Source: Flavobacteriales bacterium (lineage in GTDB: Bacteria; Bacteroidota; Bacteroidia; Flavobacteriales_F; PHOS-HE28). Taken from it: a stretch of 64,000 bases of DNA. Where the stretch lies: contig JADJWA010000001.1 of the NCBI GenBank assembly GCA_016716605.1, positions 1,550,001 through 1,614,000 on the forward strand, in the 5' to 3' direction. Each line of letters begins with the position of its first letter. Within the stretch, counting starts at the first letter, position 1. Both the position numbers and the translations under genes were made by a program. Shown here piece after piece: positions 1 through 9,506 of this stretch. Under the pieces are notes generated by a model. The model did no database searches. It worked only from the letters and a program-made list of their open reading frames with translations, and was not told the DNA's origin.

Positions 1-224
1 TCGCCGTGATTCACGTCCTAGATGCTAGCGATATCGGTTCATCGACAGCTACAATATGTTTTACGTTGGTCGTGCTGGTTTCGGCATGGGCCACAGGGCT
101 TATAAGGCTCGGAGAGCTGCGAAGTGCGATGAATGACAAACGCTGATTCCATCACCCATGCGAATCAGATGGACGTGAGCGAGTCTTTTCGGAGCTCTTT
201 GCATGCACCGTATCCGATTTACCT

Positions 225-1666
225 TCATCTCTTGATCAGCGATGCACGCGCTAGCGCATTTCCGGAAACATCAAGCACAACGACTTGATAATGCCCCGCA
301 TGCAACACGCCGAACTGCAGGCTGCCTTGGGTTGCTGGTTGATCATCGACCAAGCGCCCGACGCTGTCGAAAAGCATGATACGGTCGGCCTGTGCGGGTA
401 AGTTCTCGATGCGCGCATGGGTGTCAACCGGATTCGGCGCCACCGTGAGCAGGTTCATGCCAGTTGGCCGATTCTCAAATACTGAGTTCGGTAGCTCCCC
501 GATGTATTGCGTCACTTGGCGGATCGGTTCACCATCGATGCTGTTGAACGGCCCGCAGATATACAAGCTGTCGCGCCAGAAGGTGAGGTCATATACGCGC
601 GAGAAATCGTTGGCTTGCGGAGGCGGGGTGGTGAAGGCACCGGGCAATCCGCTCCATTGGTTCCCATCCCAGATGGCCAACCCGCAACCGAGAGGCGTAC
701 CTCCGGCGTTGTCGAACTGCCCCCCTACGTACAGCAGGCCATTGTGCCATTCCATGCGGAAGGCCGTGGCCGCAGGCGGAAAATCCGAATAGGCAAGGCC
801 ACCATCCATGTCGCTCCAGGTGCTCCCGTCGAAGCAGGCCACAAGGTTGCCTGGAGCGCCACTGCTCTGCTTGAAGGTGCCGCATACGTAGAGCGCATCG
901 TCCTGCACTTCAACATCGCGGATGTGGTACGCGTTGTTCCAGCCCGGTACATCTTCCCAGGCTGTGCCGTTGTAACGCATGAAGTAGCGAATGCCCGGCC
1001 CATTCGGATTCTGGAATCCGCCGTTCATGTAAGTGTAGCCCTGGAAATCGAAGACGTAGGCAACATAGTCGCCGTTATCCGGCGCGTCCGGAATCAGCGC
1101 CCACGGTTCCCATTCATGGAACGCACTGCCATCGTAACGGTACACGCAGGCTTCCGGGTAGCCGCATAGGCTCTCGGCGAAGCCGGTGGCATAGATGGAA
1201 GTGGCATCCAGGTTGTTCATCACCAGTTGGTTCAGACCGCTTAGCGGTGGATTGATGCACTCAAGAACTTCCCATCGTGAGGTCACCTCATTGAGGCGGC
1301 CGAAAGAGGCGTTGCCGACATCGGGAGCAGCTTCCATGATATAGGTGCCGCACGAGTACAGTCTCCCTTGGTATCGAAAAAAAACCACGCCGTCTGACCA
1401 ATTGAGGGGGCGATGCGCTGCGCCAAACTGTCCCATCGTATCCCATTCCATCTTGCTTGGCCCGTGCCCTCTACTGTATCCTCCTCGTTGTAGATGTAGT
1501 GGAAGGTTCCGCCGGCGAGCAATTTGTCCAGATGCGCATCACCGAATAACGTTTGCACTTCGGACGACGTGTTCGTCCCACGGCCGACTTCCTTCCAATT
1601 CGGCTGCGACCTAGCGCATGTGGGCCAAAGGACAATTCCTGGTGCGAAAAGCTGATGCCAGATCAC
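225..1666 (-). pseudogene. T9SS-sorted propeller-like surface protein, split by a homopolymer frameshift
   Basis: A secreted surface protein of unknown ligand, paralogous along its whole length to the 484-residue protein upstream. The N-terminal part reads from a GTG at 1666 and includes WKEVGRGTN and LLAGGTFHYIYNEEDTV. The rest reads in another frame down to 225, with repeated blades such as DALYVCGTF, GLLYVGGQF and DSLYICGPF. It ends in a sorting domain (VAPNPVDTHARIENLP, then a final ASLIKR). The frame changes at eight A residues (1377-1384; T8 on the coding strand). Adding one base joins WFFF to RYQGRLYSCG and restores the match to the paralogue. The GTG overlaps the stop of the upstream gene as GTGA, so the two are translationally coupled. 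This is either a real frameshift, slippage, or an assembly error in the run; the last is common in long-read data. Confidence 0.8.
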
Positions 1667-3117
1667 GGGATGCCCAGTTTAAATAAATGCGCCGCGGCCA
1701 CGAGCATTCCTTGTTTGTCGTATGCGATTAACTCATATGGTCCATGGGCCAGAGAGCTAATGTCATACTCGTCCGCACCTGCTTTCTCATTGAGCACAAG
1801 TCGCCCTAGGCCATCACGCACGATAATGCGCACAGCATCGTTCGGCAAGTTCATTAGGCGGAATCTGCCGTTTGTTGGATTTGGTGAAGGACGCATCTCC
1901 AATACGCTCTCTGGTTCCGGAATGCCCACAGGTGAACTGCAGTCGGTTACGGCATCACCGCCGATCCATTGGACCACGCCGCGCATTGGTATGCCTTCCA
2001 GCGTGTTGAAGGAGCCAGAAACGTAGAGGCTGTCGCGCCAAACGGCCATGCTGCGTACCACGCGATAGCCACTGTCGAACGATGTAGCGTCGAAGCCGGG
2101 TAGGGAGCACCATTGACGCCGGTTCCACTTGGCGAAACCATTTGCAGGTATGCCGCCTGCCATGCTGAAGCCGCCCCCTACGTAAAGTTCGTCGTTGAAC
2201 CACCGGAGGCTGTGCCCGGATGAGACTGACGGACTTGGCTCGAAAACAAGACCCTCGCCAAGCGGGTACCACTGGTCGTTGTAGAAGGCACCCACACCCT
2301 TGCAGAGCCCGTTGCCGCTGTTGCCTTGGAATTGGCCCGCTACGTAAAGCGTGTCGCGGTAGATGCTGATATCCGCCACCAGGCCGCCGAGGTAGCCCGG
2401 GACATCCTCCCAATTGGTGCCATTGTAGCGCAGGATGGTTCTGCCTCCTGGACCGAACGGATTGTTCATGCTGCCGCAGACATACACCTTGCCCTGGTAC
2501 TCGAAGACATAGTTCACGGTATTGCCCGTGGGTTCAGGCAATTGGAGCCATGGCGTCCAGGTCGTCATAGTGGTGCCATTCCAGCGGTACACAGAAGCAA
2601 TAGGCCCACCGCAAAGAGGCCATTCCGTGCCCGATACATAAATGTAATTCTGCCCGGCAGTCTCGCGCGGTGTAACGAACAAGAAGCTGCTTTCCGTCGG
2701 TGCCGTACAACCGAAGGTTTCCCAGCGCATGGTTTGCTCGTTAAGCCGAGCGAAGCCTAAGTGCGGATTTCCCGCAGGGTCATCCACAACCAAGCCAGCT
2801 CCGCATAAATAGAGCGCACCCTGGAAACGAAGCGGCCAGTATGCGGTAACGGCACCGTTGCTTTCAGTATTGACGATTCTGTGTGCAATACTGTCCCAAC
2901 GAGCGCCGCGCCATTGCCCAACGCCTGCACAACGCACGGTGTCGTCGTCGTTGACGTAGAAATTGAAGTCGCCAGCAGCCAGTAAGCGATCCACCACTGT
3001 GTCCGCCATGATTTTGTTGATCGCGGAGAACAAAGGTCCAACACCGAGCGCCCGCCAGTGCTGGGCATGGCCGAGCAGCGGCAGGCATGCTGCCGCTAGT
3101 GCGATCAGCGCCCTCAT
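1663..3117 (-). CDS. T9SS-sorted propeller-like secreted protein
   Basis: A 484-residue exported protein of unknown function. It has an N-terminal signal peptide (MRALIALAAACLPLLGHAQ). The body consists of short repeats with the pattern Y-hydrophobic-GG/CG-x-F (for example LLAAGDFNF, GKVYVCGSMNN, DTLYVAGQF, ELYVGGGF, DSLYVSGSF), which suggests a kelch-like beta-propeller. The last 80 residues or so are a type A T9SS sorting domain, with PSPNPTNGRFRLMNLP and a G-Y/P-E-L-I-A-Y ending. The protein should pass the outer membrane by the type IX system and be anchored or released at the surface. Its ATG overlaps the end of the 943-residue gene by four bases, and its stop overlaps the start of the broken paralogue. 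The three genes therefore form one minus-strand operon. Confidence 0.85.
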   Translation of the reverse strand: MRALIALAAACLPLLGHAQHWRALGVGPLFSAINKIMADTVVDRLLAAGDFNFYVNDDDTVRCAGVGQWRGARWDSIAHRIVNTESNGAVTAYWPLRFQGALYLCGAGLVVDDPAGNPHLGFARLNEQTMRWETFGCTAPTESSFLFVTPRETAGQNYIYVSGTEWPLCGGPIASVYRWNGTTMTTWTPWLQLPEPTGNTVNYVFEYQGKVYVCGSMNNPFGPGGRTILRYNGTNWEDVPGYLGGLVADISIYRDTLYVAGQFQGNSGNGLCKGVGAFYNDQWYPLGEGLVFEPSPSVSSGHSLRWFNDELYVGGGFSMAGGIPANGFAKWNRRQWCSLPGFDATSFDSGYRVVRSMAVWRDSLYVSGSFNTLEGIPMRGVVQWIGGDAVTDCSSPVGIPEPESVLEMRPSPNPTNGRFRLMNLPNDAVRIIVRDGLGRLVLNEKAGADEYDISSLAHGPYELIAYDKQGMLVAAAHLFKLGIP

Positions 3118-5945
3118 GGCCGTGCAAGCTTGATGGTATGCGCGCTTCCATTTAGTGAAGCCCTCAGCACATACATCCCCGGCGCCGTTTGAGAGAGTGG
3201 GAGGTAGTGGATCCGTTTCGCCGCTGCGGTGCGTTCGACCAGTCGGCCGCGTGCATCGTACAGTTCAAGTTGCCAGGGTCCGTCCTGGGGCAGTTGCACG
3301 ATGTACCCCTCTCCGTCGGCCGTCGGCCATGCCGCGATCAAGGAGGGTGGAGCTGGTACCAATCCTTCCGGCACGGCCACATCCGCAGCCATGTTGAAGG
3401 AAGCGATGTAGCCATCGTGCCAGCTATTCAAGCCCTCAATGAACACGTCGATACCGAAGGTCTCGTAGTCCATCGCCTGGAAGAATGTCATCCAAGGCAC
3501 GAGTTCATACGCGAGGCCAGCCGGATTTGCTTCCCAAAACCAATCGAGCAGCGATTCAGGGTCGTTCGGGTCGGTATTCCATTCCATCAAAGGAAATTGC
3601 TGGGTGTACCCAGTGGATGTGGCGCCACACAGGTACACCTCATCCGGGCTTGCCGCTATCCCCCACCCGCGCTCGCTTTGCGTGCCTCCGAAAGCCGTGG
3701 CCCAGAAGATCGCAGGCCATTCTTCGTCTTGGATGCCATAGATGAATGCGTCGCGCCGGTTCACCAGGGTGAGGTGTGGCTGGGTGTAGTAGTCCGTTGG
3801 AATCGCAATGGTCAACCCGTAGCTGCTGCGGCTTTCACCGGTCAGGTAGATGCGCCCTGCACCATCGCTGTTCACATCCAAGACAATATCGTCGCGATCG
3901 CCGCCAAGCAAGCTGCCGTAATCGAGTTGATAGCCGGAGAGTCGTTTGAAGCGGAGCACGAAGCCATCCGAGGCTTGGTCGCCAGTGGTGGCGTTCGTCG
4001 TCGTGTAGAAAACTTGGGTTCCGGAGCCTGGGGAGGGGCATTCGGTGGCCGTGAGGTCGAAGGCCTGAGAGAACCCGGCCACATAGACGAAATCGTCTGT
4101 TTCATGCACAGCCAAGGCAGAAGAGGACGCGCCCGTTCCGGGACTGCCCCATCGCGTGCAATAGACAATCTGATGATTGTTCAAGTCAATCTGCATGATG
4201 ACCGCGCTGACCCCCCCGGCAACGGATTGGAAATAGCCGCCACTCGGGGGCGGGACCAGGTCAAGCGGCTCGCTGGTGCCGTACACGCTTGCACCTACGG
4301 CCCAAACGCCGTATTGGTCGCCATCGGTGGTAGTGCTGCGCAAGTCGTTGATCCGGCCAATTCGGCTATTGCCGGAGAACTCCAGCAATGCGGTACTCCA
4401 ATCAATGGTGAAGTCCGGCTTAAAGCTGATGAGGAAACCATCGCCTAGTGCCCGGCTGAAAGCGCCGTTCGGTGTGACCAGGGGAAATTCGGGCTCGACA
4501 TTGTTGTACCCCTTATCAATCATCCCCGCTACTGTTAATTGCCCTTGGCGACTGATCGTGACGGCAAGGCCGTGCGTGCTCCATGTTCTATCAGGACCGG
4601 GTTGGCCGTGCGTGGTGGCCCAGTCGAGCACGCCACTTTCCATCCTGCATGCGGCTAGCCACATTCTGCTGATGCCACCGACATGGTCTTCGACATAAGC
4701 GTCTTCGAATGCGAAATCAGGGCGCGCAGAGCTCTCGAAATCATCGCTGTTCGTGCTTCCAGTGACGTAGGCGTACTTCAAATTCTGTTGCACTCCGGTG
4801 TATAGGGCGAGCTTGTGCGCCCTGGTCTCGCCATCCGCCCAACCACCGATATAGGTACCCCACTGGATCATCTTCGTGTCCTTGTTGAATCGCATCACCA
4901 CACCGCAACGGGATTCGGCCAACGATACCGGCCCGGGTGGGTAAACGGTGATTCCTTGGTTCAGCGGATAGAACAGATGGCTGAAATAGCCGCAGGTGTA
5001 CGGGTTGCCGGCGGCGTCCACCTCAACCGCGGTCATCTCGTCGGCATAGGGTGATGCGGTGTAGGTGCTCCAGCCTAAGTTCCCGACGTTATTGCCGACG
5101 GGAGGCGGCATGGGAGGATATCCTGCCAGGAATATGAGCGGCCACGCAGGGTTAAAGGTCTCATAGGTGAATCCGACGGTGACATTACCGGGTTCCACGA
5201 CGTAATTGGGCTGCCAATTCACCGGTATGATTTCGTCGTTGTCATCCACCTGATAGGCAATGGCTTCATTGAGCTCCACCCACTTGTTGGCGATATAGAG
5301 CTTCAGGTGCCCTTGCCAATCAATGCCAATGCTGTCCTGACCGGCAAAGCTGAGTTTCACCTCAGAAGGATCGGCTCCTGGCCGCATCACAATCGCCATG
5401 CGCGGTCCCGTGCTGCCATAATAGAAGCGAACGTCCGTGCTGTCAGCGATTTCCTTATAGTCCACGTAGTCGTGAGCCGGGACTCCTTCGGCTGTGAATC
5501 CACCGAGGTAATAGTTGGCGAGACCGCCAACCAATGACGCGCTGGCTGTTGGGGATATCTCCCGATTGCCCAGGGCCATGCCAATGTTATAGACCGTGTC
5601 GTTCGTAACGCTGTCGCTGTGCAATGCGGCTAGTACGAAGCTCACTTTGCTCTTGGTGCGCAGGTAGATGCCCATCGGCGTACGCTCGTAGTAGTACTTG
5701 CAGTCGGTTACCGAGGTGCCATCTGCCCGGCGTGTCTGGCCTTTCTCTTCGCGCAGGTAGCATGATCCTGTTCCGGCATCACCGAAGGGGTCCACGAACT
5801 GCGCGTTTGTATGAAAGCCGAAGATTAAAAAGTAAAGCCCTGCATTCAGCTTGAGCGCGATGCGCCGGCGTTGAGCGTTGAGCAAGCATGGCAGTAGGAT
5901 TTGGGAGGTTGAATCTAGGCCAGCGTTCTGCATGAATCCAAGCAC
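3114..5945 (-). CDS. Large T9SS-sorted SBBP/beta-propeller-type surface protein
   Basis: A 943-residue secreted protein, first gene of the minus operon. The N-terminal third (about residues 50-280) resembles the conserved region found ahead of SBBP repeats in Bacteroidota proteins (SKVSFVLAALHSD, YGSTGPRMAIVMRPGAD, KLSFAGQDSIGIDWQG). From about residue 290 there are propeller-like repeats with WGTYIGG, AYVTGSTNS, VYVAGFSQA, IYLTGESRS and VYLCGATST. The final 75 residues form a T9SS sorting domain (AAWPTADGEGYIVQLP, LYDARGRLVE, ending IKLARP). The start is uncertain. The open frame begins with a GTG at 5945 and has an ATG four codons later, but the hydrophobic signal segment (LYFLIFGFHTNAQ) begins about 40 residues in, so a non-ATG start closer to it is possible. 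The ligand cannot be inferred. Confidence 0.8.
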   Translation of the reverse strand: MLGFMQNAGLDSTSQILLPCLLNAQRRRIALKLNAGLYFLIFGFHTNAQFVDPFGDAGTGSCYLREEKGQTRRADGTSVTDCKYYYERTPMGIYLRTKSKVSFVLAALHSDSVTNDTVYNIGMALGNREISPTASASLVGGLANYYLGGFTAEGVPAHDYVDYKEIADSTDVRFYYGSTGPRMAIVMRPGADPSEVKLSFAGQDSIGIDWQGHLKLYIANKWVELNEAIAYQVDDNDEIIPVNWQPNYVVEPGNVTVGFTYETFNPAWPLIFLAGYPPMPPPVGNNVGNLGWSTYTASPYADEMTAVEVDAAGNPYTCGYFSHLFYPLNQGITVYPPGPVSLAESRCGVVMRFNKDTKMIQWGTYIGGWADGETRAHKLALYTGVQQNLKYAYVTGSTNSDDFESSARPDFAFEDAYVEDHVGGISRMWLAACRMESGVLDWATTHGQPGPDRTWSTHGLAVTISRQGQLTVAGMIDKGYNNVEPEFPLVTPNGAFSRALGDGFLISFKPDFTIDWSTALLEFSGNSRIGRINDLRSTTTDGDQYGVWAVGASVYGTSEPLDLVPPPSGGYFQSVAGGVSAVIMQIDLNNHQIVYCTRWGSPGTGASSSALAVHETDDFVYVAGFSQAFDLTATECPSPGSGTQVFYTTTNATTGDQASDGFVLRFKRLSGYQLDYGSLLGGDRDDIVLDVNSDGAGRIYLTGESRSSYGLTIAIPTDYYTQPHLTLVNRRDAFIYGIQDEEWPAIFWATAFGGTQSERGWGIAASPDEVYLCGATSTGYTQQFPLMEWNTDPNDPESLLDWFWEANPAGLAYELVPWMTFFQAMDYETFGIDVFIEGLNSWHDGYIASFNMAADVAVPEGLVPAPPSLIAAWPTADGEGYIVQLPQDGPWQLELYDARGRLVERTAAAKRIHYLPLSQTAPGMYVLRASLNGSAHTIKLARP

Positions 5946-6041
5946 GTTTTTTCAACCGGCCATCAACTACTTGGCACCACTTCTTTGGGCAGCACGATCA
6001 AGACCAGACCAACGCCGCCTATCCCGTCAACCCGCATCCTG

Positions 6042-6049
6042 TACTTTCG
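6042..6049 (+). promoter_or_regulatory. Bacteroidota-type -7 box for the wzz-wzz-wzy operon
   Basis: TACTTTCG matches the TAnnTTTG consensus of Bacteroidota sigma-ABfr promoters except for C at the seventh base, a variant seen repeatedly in this window. It lies 25 bases before the ATG of the first Wzz gene, in the intergenic region between divergent operons. No clear TTG at -33 is visible. Confidence 0.5.
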
Positions 6050-6074
6050 CCACCCTTTCACCGTTAGGCCCCGC

Positions 6075-7133
6075 ATGCCCGATACCCTGACCAAGCGCCG
6101 CCCCCCTGCTGACCCGGCGCTCACGCGCCCCGCGGACCCGGCACCCTTCGACCTCGTGCTCTTCCTGTGGGCACGTCGCAAGCTCATCATCGGCATCACC
6201 TTGTTCGGCCTTGTTGCCGGCGTGGCTGCTGCATACCTGATCACGCCGCTCTACCGCAGCGAGGTGATCCTCTTCCCCGCCATCACCAACAGTGTTTCGA
6301 AGGCGCTGCTCACCGAGCAGAGCACGGGCCGCGATGACATCCTCGCGCTCGGCGATGAGGAGGACAGCGAGCAGTTGCTGCAGATGCTTCACTCAGACAT
6401 CGTCCGCGACCGGGTGGCCGCGCGCTTCAACCTGCTCGAGGTGTACCGCATCAAGCCGGAGAGCAAGCATCGCAATACCGAGCTGCGCGAAGCATACAAG
6501 GACCACATCAAGTTCGAGCACACCAAGTTCAGCAGCGTGCGCGTGGAGGTTAACGATCCGGACCCGCAACGGGCCTCGGACATCGCCAACTTCATCGCCG
6601 ACCAGGTGGACAGCGTGTGGAAGGACATGGCCAATGAGCGCGCGGAGAAGGGCCTTAACATCGTACGCGACAAGGTGGCCCAGCTCGAGCAGGACATCGT
6701 TGTCTGGCAGGACAGCATGCGCGTGCTCCGCGATCTGGGCGTTCACGACTACCACACGCAGACCGAGCGCTACAACGAGTACCTCGGCGCCGCCATCGTG
6801 AAGGGCGACCAGCGCGCGGTGAAGGAGTTCGAGGAGCGGTTCAAGGTGCTGGCCAAGTATGGCGGCGCTTATGTCACTCTGCAGGACCGCCTCTTCAACG
6901 AGACCAAGCGCTTGAGCATCATGCGCATGAAGCTTGAGCAGGCGCAGGCCGATTTCGAGAGCGACCTGCCGCACAAGTTCGTAGTGAACCGCGCGCAGCC
7001 CGCAGACAAGAAATCGTACCCGGTCCGGTGGCTGGTGGTGGCCATGAGCGGGATCAGCGCCTTCCTGCTCGCCCTGCTGCTGATCGTGGTGCAGGAGAAC
7101 GTCAACAAAGTGCGTGAGAGCCATGGCCGCTGA
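6075..7133 (+). CDS. Wzz-type polysaccharide chain-length determinant protein
   Basis: A 352-residue inner-membrane protein of the polysaccharide co-polymerase (Wzz/GumC) type, which sets the length of O-antigen or exopolysaccharide chains. One transmembrane segment lies near residues 35-56 (LIIGITLFGLVAGVAAAYL), followed by the usual PLYRSEVILFP. A long coiled-coil-rich periplasmic middle region contains the conserved NDPDPQRASDIANFIADQV, and a second transmembrane segment lies at residues 315-340 (WLVVAMSGISAFLLALLL). It has no cytoplasmic kinase domain. The frame is open further upstream, to 5985, but the ATG at 6075 starts MPDTLTKRR and sits at the right distance from the promoter box. 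It overlaps the next Wzz-like gene by 11 bases. The two proteins share DKK-x-YPVRWL before the second membrane segment. Confidence 0.85.
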   Translation: MPDTLTKRRPPADPALTRPADPAPFDLVLFLWARRKLIIGITLFGLVAGVAAAYLITPLYRSEVILFPAITNSVSKALLTEQSTGRDDILALGDEEDSEQLLQMLHSDIVRDRVAARFNLLEVYRIKPESKHRNTELREAYKDHIKFEHTKFSSVRVEVNDPDPQRASDIANFIADQVDSVWKDMANERAEKGLNIVRDKVAQLEQDIVVWQDSMRVLRDLGVHDYHTQTERYNEYLGAAIVKGDQRAVKEFEERFKVLAKYGGAYVTLQDRLFNETKRLSIMRMKLEQAQADFESDLPHKFVVNRAQPADKKSYPVRWLVVAMSGISAFLLALLLIVVQENVNKVRESHGR

Positions 7134-8061
7134 GATCGACTTCACCGCCTATCTGGCCACCTTCCGCAAGCATCTGCGGCTGTTCGCATTTGTTGGGAGC
7201 GTCGCCGCCGTGCTCTCCGCCGTGCTCAGCGGCCCCGGCTTCATGCCGCCGCGCTACATGAGCTCGGCCACGGTTTATCCGGTGAACCTCAACAGCTACA
7301 GCATCGAGACGCGCACCGACCAGCTCCTGCAGCTGCTCGAGAGCAACAGCATCCGCGACAGCCTCATCCGAATCTTCCACCTGCCGGCGAGGTATGATGT
7401 GGACACCGTGGCGAGCGGCGGCTATTGGGCGCTGCACAACGAATTCAACGACCGGGTGGAGATCTCGAAGACGCGTTTCGAGAGCGTGCAGATGGAAGTG
7501 GTGGACGAGGACCCCATCGTCGCGCGCGACATGGTCCTGGAGATGCTGCGGCAAGTGAACCTGCTAGCGCGACGGCTGCAGCGCGAGAAGAGCCAGGAGG
7601 TGCTGGTGATCGCAGAGCGCACGCTGTCCCATGAGCGCGGCAAGCTTGATGAGGTGGAGCGGCGCCTGAATGCGCTCCGGAAGGAGAAAGGGCTGCTCAG
7701 CTACGAGGCCCAGGTGAAGGAGCTCACCAAGGGCCTGGTGAAGGCCATTTCCGGCGGCAGTGCAGCGCAGCGCGAGGCCCTGCAGGCCAGGCTGCGCGAC
7801 CTGGAGGAGAAGGGCGGCGAGTTCCGTGAGCTCTCCGAGTTGAGCAACCTCTTCCGCCAGAATTACGATCGGGCGCTCACCGACTACGAGCGCGTGGTGA
7901 ACGATGTGACCAAGGAGCTCACCTACACCAACGTGGTGGTGCATCCCGAGGTGAGCGACAAGAAGGTGTACCCCGTGCGCTGGCTCATCGTGAGCACCAC
8001 CACGCTCGCCGCGCTCTTCCTCTGCTTCGTGCTGCTGGTCTGGCGGGATCACCGCAACTGA
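7123..8061 (+). CDS. Second Wzz-like chain-length protein
   Basis: A 312-residue co-polymerase-like protein, second gene of the polysaccharide operon. A transmembrane segment at about residues 21-42 (FAFVGSVAAVLSAVLSG) is followed by MPPRYMSSATVYPVN. The periplasmic region contains a coiled coil around residues 150-260 (KLDEVERRLNALRKEKG, LQARLRDLEEKGGEF). The C-terminus has VSDKKVYPVRWLIV and a second transmembrane segment. It lacks Walker motifs, so it is not a fused tyrosine kinase. The ATG at 7123 lies inside the end of the upstream gene; a GTG nine bases earlier is an alternative. Two successive Wzz-like proteins before a polymerase suggests a heteromeric or two-step length control, which is inference. 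Confidence 0.75.
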   Translation: MAAEIDFTAYLATFRKHLRLFAFVGSVAAVLSAVLSGPGFMPPRYMSSATVYPVNLNSYSIETRTDQLLQLLESNSIRDSLIRIFHLPARYDVDTVASGGYWALHNEFNDRVEISKTRFESVQMEVVDEDPIVARDMVLEMLRQVNLLARRLQREKSQEVLVIAERTLSHERGKLDEVERRLNALRKEKGLLSYEAQVKELTKGLVKAISGGSAAQREALQARLRDLEEKGGEFRELSELSNLFRQNYDRALTDYERVVNDVTKELTYTNVVVHPEVSDKKVYPVRWLIVSTTTLAALFLCFVLLVWRDHRN

Positions 8062-8063
8062 TC

Positions 8064-9506
8064 ATGGTGGCCTCGATCAGGCAGCATTGGATCGCCTGGG
8101 CCTGTGCGGCCTTCGTGGTGCTGAACGCGCTGCTGACTGCAAGTGATTTCCCTTGGCTCGCCCTGCTGCCCGCAGCGCTCCTGGCAGGCTGGGCCATGGT
8201 GGTGATGCCGGAACGCGTGCTCTACTTCGTCGCATTCGCCACGCCGCTCTCCGTGAACCTCGAGGAGATGGAGCTTGGCGGCATCGGCGTTTCGCTGCCC
8301 ACAGAGCCGCTCATGCTCGGCCTCGCCTTCCTGCTCATGCTCCGCATCGCGCTGCAGCGAGGCGTGCTCGATGGTGGCTTCGTGCGCCACCCCATCACCT
8401 GGGTGGTGATCGCGCAACTGGTCTGGATGGCCGTTTGCATCATCCCCAGCAGCATGCCGATGGTATCCTTGAAATACCTCATCGCGCGCCTCTGGTTCGT
8501 GGGATCCATGTTCCTGCTCGCCTCCCTGCTCTTCCGTGATTCCGGCGCCATGCACCGCTTCATCAAGGCTTTCGTGGCGGGGCTTGTGGTGGTGGTGCTC
8601 TACACGCTCTACCAGCATTCGCTGCATCACTTCGCGCACGATCCGGCGCACTGGGTCATGAGCCCATTCTTCAAGGACCATACGAGCTATGGCGCCGTGA
8701 TCGCTTTCGTGCTGCCCTTCATGCTGGCGGCCGTGGGCATGCCGGGCTACTCGCGCACGGAGAAGGGCATTGCGATCCTGCTCCTTGGCATTCTCGTTAC
8801 TGGGCTGGTGTTCTCCTATACACGAGCGGCATGGCTCAGCCTAGTAGGCGCGCTCGGCCTGTTCGCGGTGATGCGCTTCCGCGTGCCGGCCTGGGTCCTG
8901 GGCCTCTTGCTCGTGGTCGCGGGCATCGGGTACTACGTGAACCGAGACCAGATCACCATCGCCCTGGAGCGCAATCGGGAAGAGAGCAGCGACGATCTGA
9001 AGGAGCATGTGCAATCGATTTCGAATATCAGCAGCGATGCCAGCAACCTGGAGCGGCTGAACCGCTGGAACTCGGCGGCGCGCATGTGGCAGGAGCGCCC
9101 GCTCTTCGGCTGGGGGCCCGGCACCTACATGTTCCAGTACGCGCCGTTCCAGGCTTCGGAGGATCGCACGATCATCAGCACCAACTTCGGTTCGGGCGGC
9201 AATGCGCACAGCGAGTACCTCGGGCCATTGGCCGAGCAGGGCTTCATCGGCATGATCCTGATGCTGGCGCTCGTGGTGATTACCACGTTGCGGGCCATGC
9301 GCTTGTACCACCGCATGCCTGCCGGAGCGGATAAGCGCTTGATGACGGCGGCCTTCATGGGACTGGTCACTTACTATCTGCACGGAGCACTGAACAACTT
9401 CCTCGACATCGACAAGGCTTCTGTGCCGTTCTGGGCCTTCACGGCCATGATCGTGCTGTTCGATCTGCGCTACGCTGCTCCGCGGAGCCGCACCCTGATC
9501 ACCTGA
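8064..9506 (+). CDS. O-antigen ligase/polymerase (Wzy_C) family membrane protein
   Basis: A 480-residue integral membrane protein with about a dozen hydrophobic segments. It should polymerise or ligate lipid-linked oligosaccharide at the periplasmic face of the inner membrane. The Wzy_C signature lies in the large periplasmic loop: NRWNSAARMWQERPLFGWGPGTY, split here as NRWNSAARMWQERP and LFGWGPGTY at about residues 331-353. HSEYLGPLAEQGFIGM follows near residue 378. It starts two bases after the second Wzz-like gene, so the three genes are one transcription unit. No glycosyltransferase lies beside it in this window, so ligase and polymerase cannot be told apart. Its end overlaps the end of the convergent phosphatase gene by eight bases. 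Confidence 0.85.
   Translation: MVASIRQHWIAWACAAFVVLNALLTASDFPWLALLPAALLAGWAMVVMPERVLYFVAFATPLSVNLEEMELGGIGVSLPTEPLMLGLAFLLMLRIALQRGVLDGGFVRHPITWVVIAQLVWMAVCIIPSSMPMVSLKYLIARLWFVGSMFLLASLLFRDSGAMHRFIKAFVAGLVVVVLYTLYQHSLHHFAHDPAHWVMSPFFKDHTSYGAVIAFVLPFMLAAVGMPGYSRTEKGIAILLLGILVTGLVFSYTRAAWLSLVGALGLFAVMRFRVPAWVLGLLLVVAGIGYYVNRDQITIALERNREESSDDLKEHVQSISNISSDASNLERLNRWNSAARMWQERPLFGWGPGTYMFQYAPFQASEDRTIISTNFGSGGNAHSEYLGPLAEQGFIGMILMLALVVITTLRAMRLYHRMPAGADKRLMTAAFMGLVTYYLHGALNNFLDIDKASVPFWAFTAMIVLFDLRYAAPRSRTLIT

Noticed and set aside
1..224. Possible gene in the first 224 bases
   Set aside because: No convincing start, domain or frame; the first supported feature ends at 225.
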